Source of the DNA: Flavobacterium branchiarum
GTDB taxonomy: Bacteria; Bacteroidota; Bacteroidia; Flavobacteriales; Flavobacteriaceae
DNA length: 64,000 bases
Direction of reading: 5' to 3'
Assembly: GCF_030409845.1 (NCBI RefSeq)
Contig: NZ_JAUFQQ010000003.1
Coordinates: 2,294,001-2,358,000 of the forward strand
The notes beneath the pieces were generated by a model. The model was not told the origin of the DNA, did not search any database, and saw only the letters and a list, made by a program, of their open reading frames with translations. The position numbers and the translations under genes were made by a program. Of this stretch, positions 15,705 to 25,087 are shown piece by piece. The stretch's first letter is position 1. Every line of letters starts with the position of its first letter.

Positions 15705-18497
15705 ATGTTTTGTAAATATTATAAAATACTTTTTTTTCTTACTGTCTTGGGATCAAGCATAAACACTTGGGCTCAAAACAATAGCTTTAGTATAGAATTT
15801 ACAAACCAAAAAATTGAAACAAATAGCAAAGGAGTTATTGATGCTTACGTAAAAATTGTAAACACTAGCTCCCATTCTATAGAAGGATTATTTGATACGC
15901 ATAGTAGTCATGAGGATCTTTATCTTTCGTTGCGAAAACCAAAAAACATTACTCTCCCTGCCCATGATAGCATCTTTATTCCGATAAAAGCTATTGTGAG
16001 TGCAACTGCTAAAGCAGGTAATCGAAGCACTATTGAAGCAGTTTTTACAATTGTTGGAACACAGGAAACCAAAAGCGTGTTTTTACCTGTTTTTATAAGT
16101 GAAAGAAAATTAGTTAAAGTGATGCTACTCGAAACAAATTTGATTTATGAAAGAGTTGGCGATAGTCTTTCTATACCAATACGAGTTTCAAACGAAGGAA
16201 ATACTGCTCAAAAAATTACTATTCTAGCTCGTTATCCAGATTTTATAACGCGAAATGCAATAGAAAATACAGATATCAATGTTCCAGCTTTTACAGATAC
16301 TATATTGGTACTAAAAAAGTTAGTTAACAAAACAGTATTAAATCAAGAAGACATTACTATTAACATTACCGCTCTATATAACAACGGAGATATTATTAAT
16401 AATGGGACTGTGCGAGCCAGCTCTATTAGGCAAGACCGAAGATATGCTTCTCCATACAACCCCGATTACAACCTTTCGTTTAACCAAACCAATCAGGTTA
16501 CAGCGAGCGTACAACACAACAGCGACAATACAAACGCTTATTATATATATGCTAATGCACAAGCAGAAATTAACCAAGGAGTCCTGCAAGCCAATGTAGA
16601 TGTTAACTGGTGGGAAAACTCAGATCAGGTTTTTTTGAGAAATACTTGGCTTAGCTATAAAGAAAAAAGCTATGGGGCAACAATTGGAAATATATCTAAG
16701 TTTTTTGACCTCAATCTAATTGGTAGAGGTGCTGAAGGATTTTACAAACCCAATGAAAAAAACACCATCGAAGCGGGTGCAATTGATAAAACGTATAATT
16801 TAATTGATGATTCTAGCTTGTCGTTTGGCAAAGCTGCATGGGCAATGTTTACACACAATAACGGGTGGATGCAAAAAAATGGATATGAAAACACCATTAT
16901 CTATGATGATGACACTTACTCTGGAACAAAAAACTACTTGGCATCATCGCGCTTTTCATTGTATACATCCGAAAACTTTAATCTTAGAGCTGGTGGCGCA
17001 ATTAGCAATCTTGCATCTCAATTTGAAACTGACAATAAAATTGGTGGTGCTGGAGAAATTCAGTTTAATGGGAAGTTGAAAAATTTGTTCTATAGCAGTT
17101 CCAACTACCTCAGTACGGGTTACTTTTCAGGAATGAGAAAAGGAGTTATTAACCTTAATGAAAGAGTAAATCTTCCGATGGGTAAATTCAATTTATGGGG
17201 CGTGTACAATTACCTGTCTGCTAAACCAGAATCATATGCTAATCAGTTTACATCAACACATTTTTCGACAGCACGTTATGATATAGGCGCATCAAGACGA
17301 TTTTCATCACTAATTGTTTCACTATCTCCTTATTATTACACAGAAAACCGTAAAGAGCAACTCTTTAGCTCCACAAATCCAAAGGAATATTCTATGAAAG
17401 CTGCGCGAATGACTTTGGGATTAACCTATTACAATACGCCTACCAATCAAAATGTGTCTTTGTCTATAGAAGGAGGACAATTTACTGCCAATACAATGGC
17501 AAAAAATGAATTTCATTATAAAGCGAACTTTATTTACAGTTGGAAAATACTTAATCTTTTAGCTTTTTATCAATACAATAATTTTTACCTAGGAGAAATC
17601 ATTGCCAACTCACAATTGGGCATAGAAAAAACATATACCAACTTAACCATCTCTCCTACTTTACAACAAAAATTTCTTAATGATAAACTAACTGTTAATC
17701 TCGGAATGGTATATTCTAAAAACAGCATAATTAGTGAATCTTTTCAGATTAACGGACGTCTTGACTATGACATAACAAAGGATTTTAGCATTTTTGCTTA
17801 CAATTATTACAGTGATTTTTCGACTAGTATAAATACATTGAACACAATACAAATAGGATTGACCAAACGTTTTAATCCAATAAAAATTGATAAAACGAAA
17901 AGCGAACTAGAAGTTTATGTTTACTATGAAACAGGAGACAAAGACAAAACAACTTCTAAAAATTCACCAGCAACAAATCAGCTTGTAATCATTGATGGAA
18001 AGGCTTTTAGAACAGACAGCAAAGGTATTCTGAAGTACAGATCGTTACCCGCAGGCACCTATACTATAAAACCTGTCAATACCAATGAATGGTATGCTAA
18101 TGCTGTGAAAACAACTATAAATACAGATACAAAAATTGCGATTGGCTTGAATAAAACTGCTTCAATAAAAGGATCTCTGTCTTATATTGCTACTGATAAA
18201 AGTTTTGATATAACCAAGAAAAAGGGAGGGCTACCAATAATTGCAATTGATGACAATGGTAGTGTTTTTACAACCAAAACGGATGAAAATGGAAACTTTG
18301 TATTGTATGTACCAAAAGGATTATATACTGTGAGCCTTGAAAAAGGAAGTATATCTGATTATGTAGAAGTAGAAAACAACAATATGTTGATAAATGCAAC
18401 CCCAGAAACTATAAAGGAAGTTAATTTTACTTTAACCATAAAAGAAAAGCGTGTGGAAACAAGAAAATTCAGTTCAAATGGTTTCAAAAAACAATAA
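15705..18497 (+). CDS. Usher-like outer-membrane barrel protein
   Basis: About 930 residues from the ATG at 15705; a TTG lies 6 bases upstream. After a signal peptide (ending NTWAQ) come one or two Ig-like beta domains (~27-235) resembling the N-terminal parts of assembly proteins. Then follows a long stretch of alternating strands rich in aromatic residues and Tyr/Asn (~250-715), the pattern of a large transmembrane beta-barrel. Two small C-terminal beta domains (~730-920) follow, each with a transthyretin/carboxypeptidase-regulatory look (TDSKGILKYRSLPAGTYTIKP and TDENGNFVLYVPKGLYTVSL). Size and order (periplasmic N-domain, barrel, two C-terminal domains) mirror ushers such as FimD, but I see no clear usher family match. 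It is the last gene of the operon. Confidence 0.65.
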   Translation: MFCKYYKILFFLTVLGSSINTWAQNNSFSIEFTNQKIETNSKGVIDAYVKIVNTSSHSIEGLFDTHSSHEDLYLSLRKPKNITLPAHDSIFIPIKAIVSATAKAGNRSTIEAVFTIVGTQETKSVFLPVFISERKLVKVMLLETNLIYERVGDSLSIPIRVSNEGNTAQKITILARYPDFITRNAIENTDINVPAFTDTILVLKKLVNKTVLNQEDITINITALYNNGDIINNGTVRASSIRQDRRYASPYNPDYNLSFNQTNQVTASVQHNSDNTNAYYIYANAQAEINQGVLQANVDVNWWENSDQVFLRNTWLSYKEKSYGATIGNISKFFDLNLIGRGAEGFYKPNEKNTIEAGAIDKTYNLIDDSSLSFGKAAWAMFTHNNGWMQKNGYENTIIYDDDTYSGTKNYLASSRFSLYTSENFNLRAGGAISNLASQFETDNKIGGAGEIQFNGKLKNLFYSSSNYLSTGYFSGMRKGVINLNERVNLPMGKFNLWGVYNYLSAKPESYANQFTSTHFSTARYDIGASRRFSSLIVSLSPYYYTENRKEQLFSSTNPKEYSMKAARMTLGLTYYNTPTNQNVSLSIEGGQFTANTMAKNEFHYKANFIYSWKILNLLAFYQYNNFYLGEIIANSQLGIEKTYTNLTISPTLQQKFLNDKLTVNLGMVYSKNSIISESFQINGRLDYDITKDFSIFAYNYYSDFSTSINTLNTIQIGLTKRFNPIKIDKTKSELEVYVYYETGDKDKTTSKNSPATNQLVIIDGKAFRTDSKGILKYRSLPAGTYTIKPVNTNEWYANAVKTTINTDTKIAIGLNKTASIKGSLSYIATDKSFDITKKKGGLPIIAIDDNGSVFTTKTDENGNFVLYVPKGLYTVSLEKGSISDYVEVENNNMLINATPETIKEVNFTLTIKEKRVETRKFSSNGFKKQ

Positions 18498-18564
18498 CCT
18501 TTGTTCCTTTTTATTAGCACAAATAATTTTCTCAATTAGATAGTGAATAGCATACAATTTTGGT

Positions 18565-19941
18565 TTATTCTTTTTCAATCACCAATGGCAAAGTAAACTT
18601 AAATGTACTGCCTTTTCCTGGTTCGCTTTCGATCCAAATTTCGCCTTGATGCATTTTTATAAACTGACTACAAAGTAATAAACCAAGTCCGCTACCTCTT
18701 TCATTTTCTGTACCTCTTTGAGTTACTTTTTCGTTAATTTTAAATAAATTTTCTTTTATATCATCAGGAATTCCAATACCGTTATCTGTAATGGATATAG
18801 CTACTTTTTGATGCTTTTTTTCAAACCTAACAGTAATCTCACCATGCTTATCAGTAAATTTAATTGCATTAGTTAATAAGTTACGTACAATAGTGTCAAT
18901 CATATTCTTGTCTACTTCGACTTCAATAAGTTCCGATGATTCAAAAGAAAGACTAATGTTTTTATTTAAAGCTGCATTCTTATTGAGTTCGATATTTTCC
19001 ATAATCAGCGTATTTAGCATGATTTTTTTAGGACTAAACTCGATCATTCCTGTTTGTACCTTCGACCAGTCTAAAAGATTCTCTAATAGCTTGTAAGTAT
19101 TCTTATTTGACTCATGAAGCATTTCTATGATTTCTTTAATTTCTTCGCGACTGTAGTCTTCTATGTTTTGTGTCAATATTTCCGAAAGTCCTGCAGAAGA
19201 TCCCAATGGCCCTCTCAAATCATGCGCTATGATAGAAAAGAATTGATTTCTATCATCCAAAAGTTTCTTGATTTTAAGATCTTGCTTTTCTTTTACCAAT
19301 AGCAAAAAACCAACTGTACCAATTAGCGCCAGTAGAAACAAACTTATACTGTACAAACTGTCAAAAATACTGTAAACAAAAAAGTCTTTTTGCGGATTAA
19401 GATAATTGTGTATCATCCTTAAAATAATCAAAACTTCAAAAGCAACGTAACATAGTATGTAAAAAGTACGGAAAAAATTATATCCTTTTTCAGTGAAATA
19501 ACAAACCGTTACAGGCAAATAAATAGCAAATACTCCAAGTGATACAATTAAAATACGACTGTTAATCGTACTCCCTATTAATACAATTATATTAAAAACT
19601 AAAACTACAATAATCGTAATGCTAAGTTGCAACTTATAACACCTATTCGATTTTGTCTTGAGCATAGATAGCATGGCTATAGTTTCATAATAACATGCAA
19701 AAAAAATGAGCGTGTTAGCAATATTGATAGAGACAAAATCTGAAATTAAACCTCTTAACAGAATTAAAGTCCAGCCAATAGTAAGCAACAACTTGCCACG
19801 ACCGAATATTTTTAATGTTTTCTTATTATCAGTTGTCGCATAAGAGAATGAATAACTAAAAATAAGAATACAGATAAACAAGTTTGCCCAAAAATAAAGC
19901 AGAAAAACCGTTTTAGGATCTAATAGAAAAAGTTTGTGCAT
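18565..19941 (-). CDS. Membrane sensor histidine kinase
   Basis: 458 residues from the ATG at 19941. A TTG 45 bases upstream is in frame, but a good -7 box (TATATTTG, complement of 19976-19983) lies between the two, so the ATG is the start. The N-terminal ~215 residues contain about seven membrane spans and no obvious periplasmic sensor. Then come the dimerisation helix with phospho-acceptor IIAHDLRGPLG, the N box (RNLLTNAIKFT), the G1 box DNGIGIP and the G2 box GSGLGL. It autophosphorylates and should pass phosphate to a response regulator, which is not encoded here. It converges on the fibre operon but nothing shows that it controls it. Confidence 0.9.
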   Translation of the reverse strand: MHKLFLLDPKTVFLLYFWANLFICILIFSYSFSYATTDNKKTLKIFGRGKLLLTIGWTLILLRGLISDFVSINIANTLIFFACYYETIAMLSMLKTKSNRCYKLQLSITIIVVLVFNIIVLIGSTINSRILIVSLGVFAIYLPVTVCYFTEKGYNFFRTFYILCYVAFEVLIILRMIHNYLNPQKDFFVYSIFDSLYSISLFLLALIGTVGFLLLVKEKQDLKIKKLLDDRNQFFSIIAHDLRGPLGSSAGLSEILTQNIEDYSREEIKEIIEMLHESNKNTYKLLENLLDWSKVQTGMIEFSPKKIMLNTLIMENIELNKNAALNKNISLSFESSELIEVEVDKNMIDTIVRNLLTNAIKFTDKHGEITVRFEKKHQKVAISITDNGIGIPDDIKENLFKINEKVTQRGTENERGSGLGLLLCSQFIKMHQGEIWIESEPGKGSTFKFTLPLVIEKE

Positions 19942-20152
19942 TATTGATTTTAGGGGGATTAAAAAAAGCAATCGCCAAATATACAAATTAAGGTAATAAC
20001 CGAATGTAATATTATACTGAACTTGTTTTCCCTAATTTATCAATTAGTCCCTTATAAATACAATAAATAACATTATTAAATGTTTATGAAATAGGCATTA
20101 CTGTATTTAACTTTCAGATTAGTCCCCATTTATGCATTAATAGTTAAGAGAG

Positions 20153-20749
20153 ATGAAAAAGATATTATTTTTAATTTTCATGATTGGTGTTTCCGTTCAA
20201 GGATATACACAGGATGAACTCAAATCTAAATTTAAACCGATTCCTCCCAAAGAATCAAAAATAAAAAAAACTATTCCGCCAAAAGAAGTTCCACCAAAAG
20301 TTGATCCACCTCCTATTGTAGAAAAACCAGATCCACTAAAAATAAACCCCGAGGAACTTTTTAAAGACACAAATTTGTATAAAAAAGAAGCTAATGTTGA
20401 AGGAATATTTTATAGACGTAACCAATATTTAGGAAGTTTTAAAACAAAATCATTAACATCAACAATTCGGTATCGCGATGCGGCTTTTGTAGACGGGGAT
20501 AAGATAAAAGTGTATTTAAATGATCAGATAATTGTTCCTGAAGTTAGCTTGAATGGCGATTTTCAAGAATTCAAAATAAATTTGGTAGACGGAATTAACA
20601 AAATTGATTTTGAAGCACTAAACGAAGGCTTCGCTTCACCAAATACAGCCGAATTTCAGGTTTATGATGACAAAGGCACTGTTATAGAATCTAGCCAATG
20701 GAATGTGGGAACTGGCTACAAAGCCACTATTAGATTAATCAAAGAGTAA
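20153..20749 (+). CDS. Secreted protein with proline-rich linker
   Basis: 198 residues. A signal peptide ends near GYTQ (residue 20). Residues ~25-62 are rich in Pro, Lys and Glu, a flexible periplasmic or surface linker. The remaining ~130 residues form a beta-rich domain (GIFYRRNQYLGSFKTKS, VYLNDQIIVPEVSL, NLVDGINKIDFEALNEG) that is not recognised with confidence and looks like a small Ig-type or cargo-binding fold. No enzyme motif is visible. It is monocistronic by spacing. Confidence 0.7.
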   Translation: MKKILFLIFMIGVSVQGYTQDELKSKFKPIPPKESKIKKTIPPKEVPPKVDPPPIVEKPDPLKINPEELFKDTNLYKKEANVEGIFYRRNQYLGSFKTKSLTSTIRYRDAAFVDGDKIKVYLNDQIIVPEVSLNGDFQEFKINLVDGINKIDFEALNEGFASPNTAEFQVYDDKGTVIESSQWNVGTGYKATIRLIKE

Positions 20750-20883
20750 AAACATAGCCTTCAACATAAAATTAAATAGGAACAGAATTACTACTGTTCC
20801 TATTTAACTAATTTTGGATTATAAATCCGATCAACCTTTTTTGAGCTAACGCTCCTGTGCAAAACTAATACAATAATTAGTTT

Positions 20884-21978
20884 TTATTTTATTCGTTTTA
20901 TTTCATTAAGTCCGTAAAGTGCACTAATGGCTTCTAAAACTTCATCTTGATTTTGTGGTACATCCCAACCTTTTTTAGATAATTCATTTCTAACTTCAAC
21001 TTCTGTTTTCTTTTTTAAAAAATGATAAAAAGTAAAATCAATAACATCTACAGGAACTCTTTGCAATTGATACGAAGCAATATTAGAAATTAACTTTGAT
21101 AAGGCTATATAATAAGTAATCACAAATTGCAAAATCCAACTTATTACCAATCCAATCCAACCTGTATTGATTTTTTTGATAGTTAATCCTTCCTCCAAAC
21201 GTAGTTTCATAAACTCCAAAAAGCCTATTCGATCTAAATTATATTCTATTAAAATTATTTCATATTGAAAGTATTGATTCAATAAATACGTTAAAACAAC
21301 CATTCCAATAAGTAGCTTTTTAAGCTTATTAAATTCCGTAAAATTAGAAACTTCTATAAGCCATTTTAATGAAAAACCAATTGCTAAGCCAACTAAAGAT
21401 TCAAATAAAAAGATAACATAAAAGCCAAATACAGATAATTGAGCTAGAATAAGAGCCAATACAATAGAAACCAAAAAACCACCGATTAATACAATTGTAA
21501 AATTTGCATTTTTAATTTTATTTGGTTTCGAAAGGTTTTCAGGAATGACATAATCATCCCAATTATCTTTTCTATCAATTTCAACTTCAAGCTTTTCAAT
21601 TGATTCTCTATCTAAACTTTTTTCGATCTCTTTAAAAGCATGAATAAATAGTTTTACTCTTTTTGAGTTCTTACCGTTATCCCAAAATTCATTTCCTAAA
21701 GATTCACTTTTTACAGTAATTTTTCCATGATTAAAACTAATCGAAATAGCCTCTGTCCATTTGTCAACACCAAAACTGCTTTCTTTTCTTTTAGCTTCTA
21801 CTAGTTTATCTCCTTTATGCACTAAATCCCAGTGCAGCTTTTCAATAGTTTTTTCAGCAATTGCTGTAAATACTTTCTCGTTTAAGTTGGTTCTAAATTC
21901 TTCTTCAAATTTTGGTGACCAACCAAAACCATGTTTTTTATCTATCGTTTTCTCATATGTTTTTAAACTTTCTTCCAT
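20884..21978 (-). CDS. Membrane protein of unknown function
   Basis: About 364 residues. The N-terminal ~155 residues are soluble and charged (a helix followed by a beta-rich part with ISISFNHGKITVKSES). Four membrane spans follow at about 160-180, 185-205, 221-239 and 272-293, and the C-terminal ~65 residues are again soluble. No family was recognised. Lack of a signal peptide places the N-terminal domain in the cytoplasm. It lies alone between unrelated genes, with the start chosen at the first ATG. Confidence 0.7.
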   Translation of the reverse strand: MEESLKTYEKTIDKKHGFGWSPKFEEEFRTNLNEKVFTAIAEKTIEKLHWDLVHKGDKLVEAKRKESSFGVDKWTEAISISFNHGKITVKSESLGNEFWDNGKNSKRVKLFIHAFKEIEKSLDRESIEKLEVEIDRKDNWDDYVIPENLSKPNKIKNANFTIVLIGGFLVSIVLALILAQLSVFGFYVIFLFESLVGLAIGFSLKWLIEVSNFTEFNKLKKLLIGMVVLTYLLNQYFQYEIILIEYNLDRIGFLEFMKLRLEEGLTIKKINTGWIGLVISWILQFVITYYIALSKLISNIASYQLQRVPVDVIDFTFYHFLKKKTEVEVRNELSKKGWDVPQNQDEVLEAISALYGLNEIKRIK

Positions 21979-22375
21979 CAATTTTTATCGTTTTATTATT
22001 TAGATACTATTTTGCAAAGGATTATATTTTTCAAAGATGCGAATTTTAACTAAGTATTTTCTGCTAAATAAAAGTAATATCTTTTTTATATCATTCCTTT
22101 AAATAATTTCAAAAACAGTTTTCTAAATCCTATCTCCAGAAAAAACTAAAGAGGAGAAATAAAATAAATCCCAAATAAAGATTGCTTTTTTTGTACTGGC
22201 AATCTTTTGTCATAAATTTGCACTTTGTCAAAATCGGCAAATATTTAAGTTTTAAATTTCTCAAGTTAAATTAAATCTGAAGTAGCAAAACGTTACTATC
22301 AAACACAGTATCAATTGTATCGACTATTTTTTTTCATATAGAGAGGATTTAAGATCAAGTGAAATATAGAAAAAA
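21979..22375. other. Regulatory interval with promoter and hairpin
   Basis: No gene is seen in these 397 bases. They contain the monooxygenase promoter (22190-22220) and, overlapping it, the stem AAGATTGC/GCAATCTT at 22178-22206. The rest is a ~150-base AT-rich leader with no clear structure. Confidence 0.5.
22190..22220 (+). promoter_or_regulatory. Promoter of the zinc-finger/FAD monooxygenase gene
   Basis: TTTG (22190-22193), a 19-base spacer, then TAAATTTG (22213-22220): an exact match to the Bacteroidota consensus. The start site near 22227 leaves a leader of about 150 bases. Confidence 0.7.
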
Positions 22376-23830
22376 GTGAAAAAGGAAGAAACAAGCTGGA
22401 CTATTTGCCAAGAATGCCAAGGACGAGGTAAAAAAAACCGTGGAATTAGCAAGAAAGCAAAACTGAATTACCAAACAGCATTAGAGCTATTTGAAAAAAC
22501 AAATGAGGGAGAAGCTCCAGTTCCTCCTAAAGGGCATCTTCATACCTGCATAAACTGTTCCGGATCAGGTTTAATTCCTTCTACTATACATCCTATTGCT
22601 GATACAGAAAACTATCCTCACGTTGCTATCATTGGTGGTGGTATTGGTGGTGTAGCGTTAGCTGTGGCATGTTTACACCGCAGAATCCCGTTTACTCTTT
22701 ATGAACGTGATAACAACTTCGAGGCACGTTCTCAAGGCTACGGACTTACATTGCAACAAGCTAGTAAAGCAATTAGAGGATTAGGAATTCAATCTCTAGA
22801 GAATGGAGTAATCTCAACAAAACATGTTGTTCATACTACAGATGGAAAAATTATTGGAGAATGGGGACTCCGAAAATGGATGCAACCAGAAGCAACAACA
22901 TCTTCCAAACGTTCAAATATACATATTGCAAGGCAAGCTCTACGCCTGGCATTACTCAACCAGCTTGACGGACACGATACGGTACAATGGGGACATCAAT
23001 TAATCGATTTTAAGCAAAGCGAAAATGAAAGCGCTGAACTAAATTTTCAAGTCAATGGAGAAATAAAAAACTCCAAAGCAAATCTTGTAGTTGGAGCCGA
23101 TGGTATTCGTAGTTCTGTGAGAAAATTGCTCATTGGCGATGACCATACTCCCTTGCGTTATCTCGATTGTATTGTCATATTAGGAATTTGCCCTTTAAAA
23201 GCGCTCGAAGAACATACAAGTACTTTATTAGATTCTGCTACTGTGTTTCAAACTGCCAATGGAAATGAACGAATTTACATAATGCCTTATACAGCAGACT
23301 CAGTAATGTGGCAACTTAGTTTTCCAATGTCTGAGGAAGAAGCTAAAAATTTAAGCGCCCGAGGTCCAAAAGCGCTCAAAGAAGAAGCATGTCGCAGAAC
23401 ACAGTGGCATGATCCGATTCCGCAGATAGTAACAGCAACACTAGAAACTCAAATTTCGGGTTATCCTGTTTATGACCGAGAATTACTCAAACCTGAATTA
23501 TTTAACGAAGCTGGACAAGCAACTCTAATTGGAGACGCTGCGCATCCGATGAGTCCGTTTAAAGGACAAGGTGCAAATCAAGCGCTATTAGATGCACTGA
23601 TGTTAGCTCGAATAATTTCAAAAAATTGTGGCCCTTTATCAGAATGGAAAAAAAATGGATTAAGAAAAACTGTATTAACTGAATTTGAATCGGAAATGCT
23701 AGAACGTAGCGCTACCAAAGTAAAAGATTCAGCTGAAGCAGCACAGTTTCTTCATTCCGAAATTGTACTTCATGAAGGCAATACGCCTAGAGGAACTTTT
23801 GCGAAAAAAAAGACGCCTGAATTTTATTGA
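22376..23830 (+). CDS. FAD-dependent monooxygenase with N-terminal DnaJ-type zinc finger
   Basis: 484 residues from a GTG start. Residues 11-18 (CQECQGRG) and 58-65 (CINCSGSG) are a pair of CxxCxGxG motifs, the zinc-binding unit of DnaJ, joined to a class A flavoprotein hydroxylase. The latter shows a Rossmann FAD motif VAIIGGGIGG (83-92), the DG motif VGADGIRSSVRKLL, and the GD motif LIGDAAHPMSPFKGQGANQALLDAL. Such enzymes use NAD(P)H and oxygen to hydroxylate aromatic or polycyclic compounds, and the group includes TetX-like antibiotic-modifying enzymes, but the substrate cannot be read here. The gene is alone with its own promoter. Enzyme class is firm; the zinc finger's role is unknown. 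Confidence 0.88.
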   Translation: MKKEETSWTICQECQGRGKKNRGISKKAKLNYQTALELFEKTNEGEAPVPPKGHLHTCINCSGSGLIPSTIHPIADTENYPHVAIIGGGIGGVALAVACLHRRIPFTLYERDNNFEARSQGYGLTLQQASKAIRGLGIQSLENGVISTKHVVHTTDGKIIGEWGLRKWMQPEATTSSKRSNIHIARQALRLALLNQLDGHDTVQWGHQLIDFKQSENESAELNFQVNGEIKNSKANLVVGADGIRSSVRKLLIGDDHTPLRYLDCIVILGICPLKALEEHTSTLLDSATVFQTANGNERIYIMPYTADSVMWQLSFPMSEEEAKNLSARGPKALKEEACRRTQWHDPIPQIVTATLETQISGYPVYDRELLKPELFNEAGQATLIGDAAHPMSPFKGQGANQALLDALMLARIISKNCGPLSEWKKNGLRKTVLTEFESEMLERSATKVKDSAEAAQFLHSEIVLHEGNTPRGTFAKKKTPEFY

Positions 23831-24013
23831 TGCTCTTACTATTCTGTATTTACTTTTAACTGAACTTATTCGTTGCTATGCTATTCAAAATATAACATGT
23901 ATAAATTACCAAACATGCTACATCTTTAATTTTTAAAGACGAATAATTTAAAACTATTAATTGGCTGATTACCCTATTTTATTAATCTAATTTATGATTG
24001 ATACGCCATGATT

Positions 24014-24601
24014 TTATAAATGAAATTTATCTTCTTTCCATTTTAAAGGATTGGCTTCTATATAATTCTGAATAGTATCAAATGCCCTTGAGTTTCTAAT
24101 AACATGATCGTGAAAACGTGTTTGCCAATTAAAATCTGGATTGATTTTACGCATTTCAAAACTGCACCTTCCCTTGTACCATCGAATAATACGCGAAATA
24201 TTCTCTTGCAACATTGGGTTTTTATCTCCACAAATTCCCCCAATATTTTCATTTTCACTATTCGTTACCTTCGATTGTGATTGAGGTGTCAAAAATGGTG
24301 CTTCTATACTATTATCAGGCATCGTCTGTAATTTATTAATTATCAGAATTCCATGCGTGTGATTGGGCATTATGACAAAATTACCCAATTCGACATACGG
24401 AAATTGATCCGGGATTTGTGCCCAAATATTATGCGCAATTTCACCTAATTGATTTAATTCCATTTTAGACATGACAATTTCACCAAAAAAATGTTGCCTT
24501 TTATCAGTGCATATCGTTATAAAATATGCCCCATCCGTTCCGTAATCCCAATTTTGTAATCGTGCCGATGCGATACGGTATTTATTTTTAAATTTTTTCA
24601 T
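24014..24601 (-). CDS. REP-associated tyrosine transposase (RAYT)
   Basis: 195 residues of the Y1 HUH transposase superfamily. GTDGAYFITICTDKRQHFFG near the start, the metal-binding HUH motif in MPNHTHGILII (His81 and His83), and the tyrosine-bearing helix SRIIRWYKGRC (Tyr142 as likely nucleophile) are all visible, and the C-terminal NYIEANPLKWKEDKFHL is typical. RAYTs cut single-stranded DNA at REP palindromes and spread these rather than themselves. Consistent with that, a perfect 24-base palindrome and other repeats lie just upstream (24909-25020), separated from the gene by a huge pentamer array. Confidence 0.93.
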   Translation of the reverse strand: MKKFKNKYRIASARLQNWDYGTDGAYFITICTDKRQHFFGEIVMSKMELNQLGEIAHNIWAQIPDQFPYVELGNFVIMPNHTHGILIINKLQTMPDNSIEAPFLTPQSQSKVTNSENENIGGICGDKNPMLQENISRIIRWYKGRCSFEMRKINPDFNWQTRFHDHVIRNSRAFDTIQNYIEANPLKWKEDKFHL

Positions 24602-24635
24602 ATTTATTAATGTGATTTTATATTATGCCCCATGA

Positions 24636-24905
24636 CGCAACGCAACGCAACGCAACGCAACGCAACGCAACGCAACGCAACGCAACGCAACGCAACGCAA
24701 CGCAACGCAACGCAACGCAACGCAACGCAACGCAACGCAACGCAACGCAACGCAACGCAACGCAACGCAACGCAACGCAACGCAACGCAACGCAACGCAA
24801 CGCAACGCAACGCAACGCAACGCAACGCAACGCAACGCAACGCAACGCAACGCAACGCAACGCAACGCAACGCAACGCAACGCAACGCAACGCAACGCAA
24901 CGCAA
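24636..24905. repeat. 54 tandem copies of CGCAA
   Basis: Exactly 270 bases of uninterrupted CGCAA units, followed by a partial unit CGCA. The array ends 35 bases before the start codon of the RAYT gene on the minus strand. Because no unit phase creates a stop codon, all six frames are open through it, which makes several spurious long reading frames. Such perfect arrays change length easily by slippage and lie here in the promoter or leader of the transposase gene. Confidence 0.98.
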
Positions 24906-24908
24906 CGC

Positions 24909-24932
24909 AGAGACGCGATTAATCGCGTCTCT
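24909..24932. repeat. REP-like perfect palindrome
   Basis: 24 bases with arm AGAGACGCGATT and its exact complement, no loop. GAGACGC palindromes of this kind are a common flavobacterial REP form and a plausible target of the adjacent RAYT. Confidence 0.7.
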
Positions 24933-25020
24933 ATCGGTATCGGTATCGGTATAATCATCGATATCATTACCATAATCAAACCGCGTACATAACGCAAACA
25001 TGCCGCGTACATACCGATAT
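24933..25020. repeat. Short repeats beside the REP palindrome
   Basis: Three tandem ATCGGT units (24933-24950) are followed by two copies of CCGCGTACATA (about 24981-25015). With the pentamer array and palindrome they form one complex repeat block between the RAYT gene and the XRE gene. Confidence 0.75.
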
Positions 25021-25034
25021 AACCATAATACAAA

Positions 25035-25057
25035 CAAAAAAGACCTTAAAAAGGTCT
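25035..25057 (-). terminator. Terminator of the XRE regulator gene
   Basis: On the minus strand AGACCTT pairs with AAGGTCT (25041-25047 and 25051-25057) around a 3-base loop, followed by six T. It lies about 30 bases after the stop codon at 25088. Confidence 0.85.
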
Positions 25058-25087
25058 CTCTTAAAATAATGTATCTTTTATAAAAGG

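Noticed and set aside
24014..24932. Treating the RAYT gene plus repeats as an insertion sequence with ends
   Set aside because: No paired terminal structures or target duplication are visible on both sides; RAYTs are usually single domesticated genes.
24607..25037. Long open frames in several phases through the CGCAA array, encoding repeats such as ALRCV or RNATQ
   Set aside because: A 5-base unit without stop codons opens every frame; there is no ribosome binding site, no variation in the repeats, and the frames overlap on both strands. They are artefacts of the repeat.
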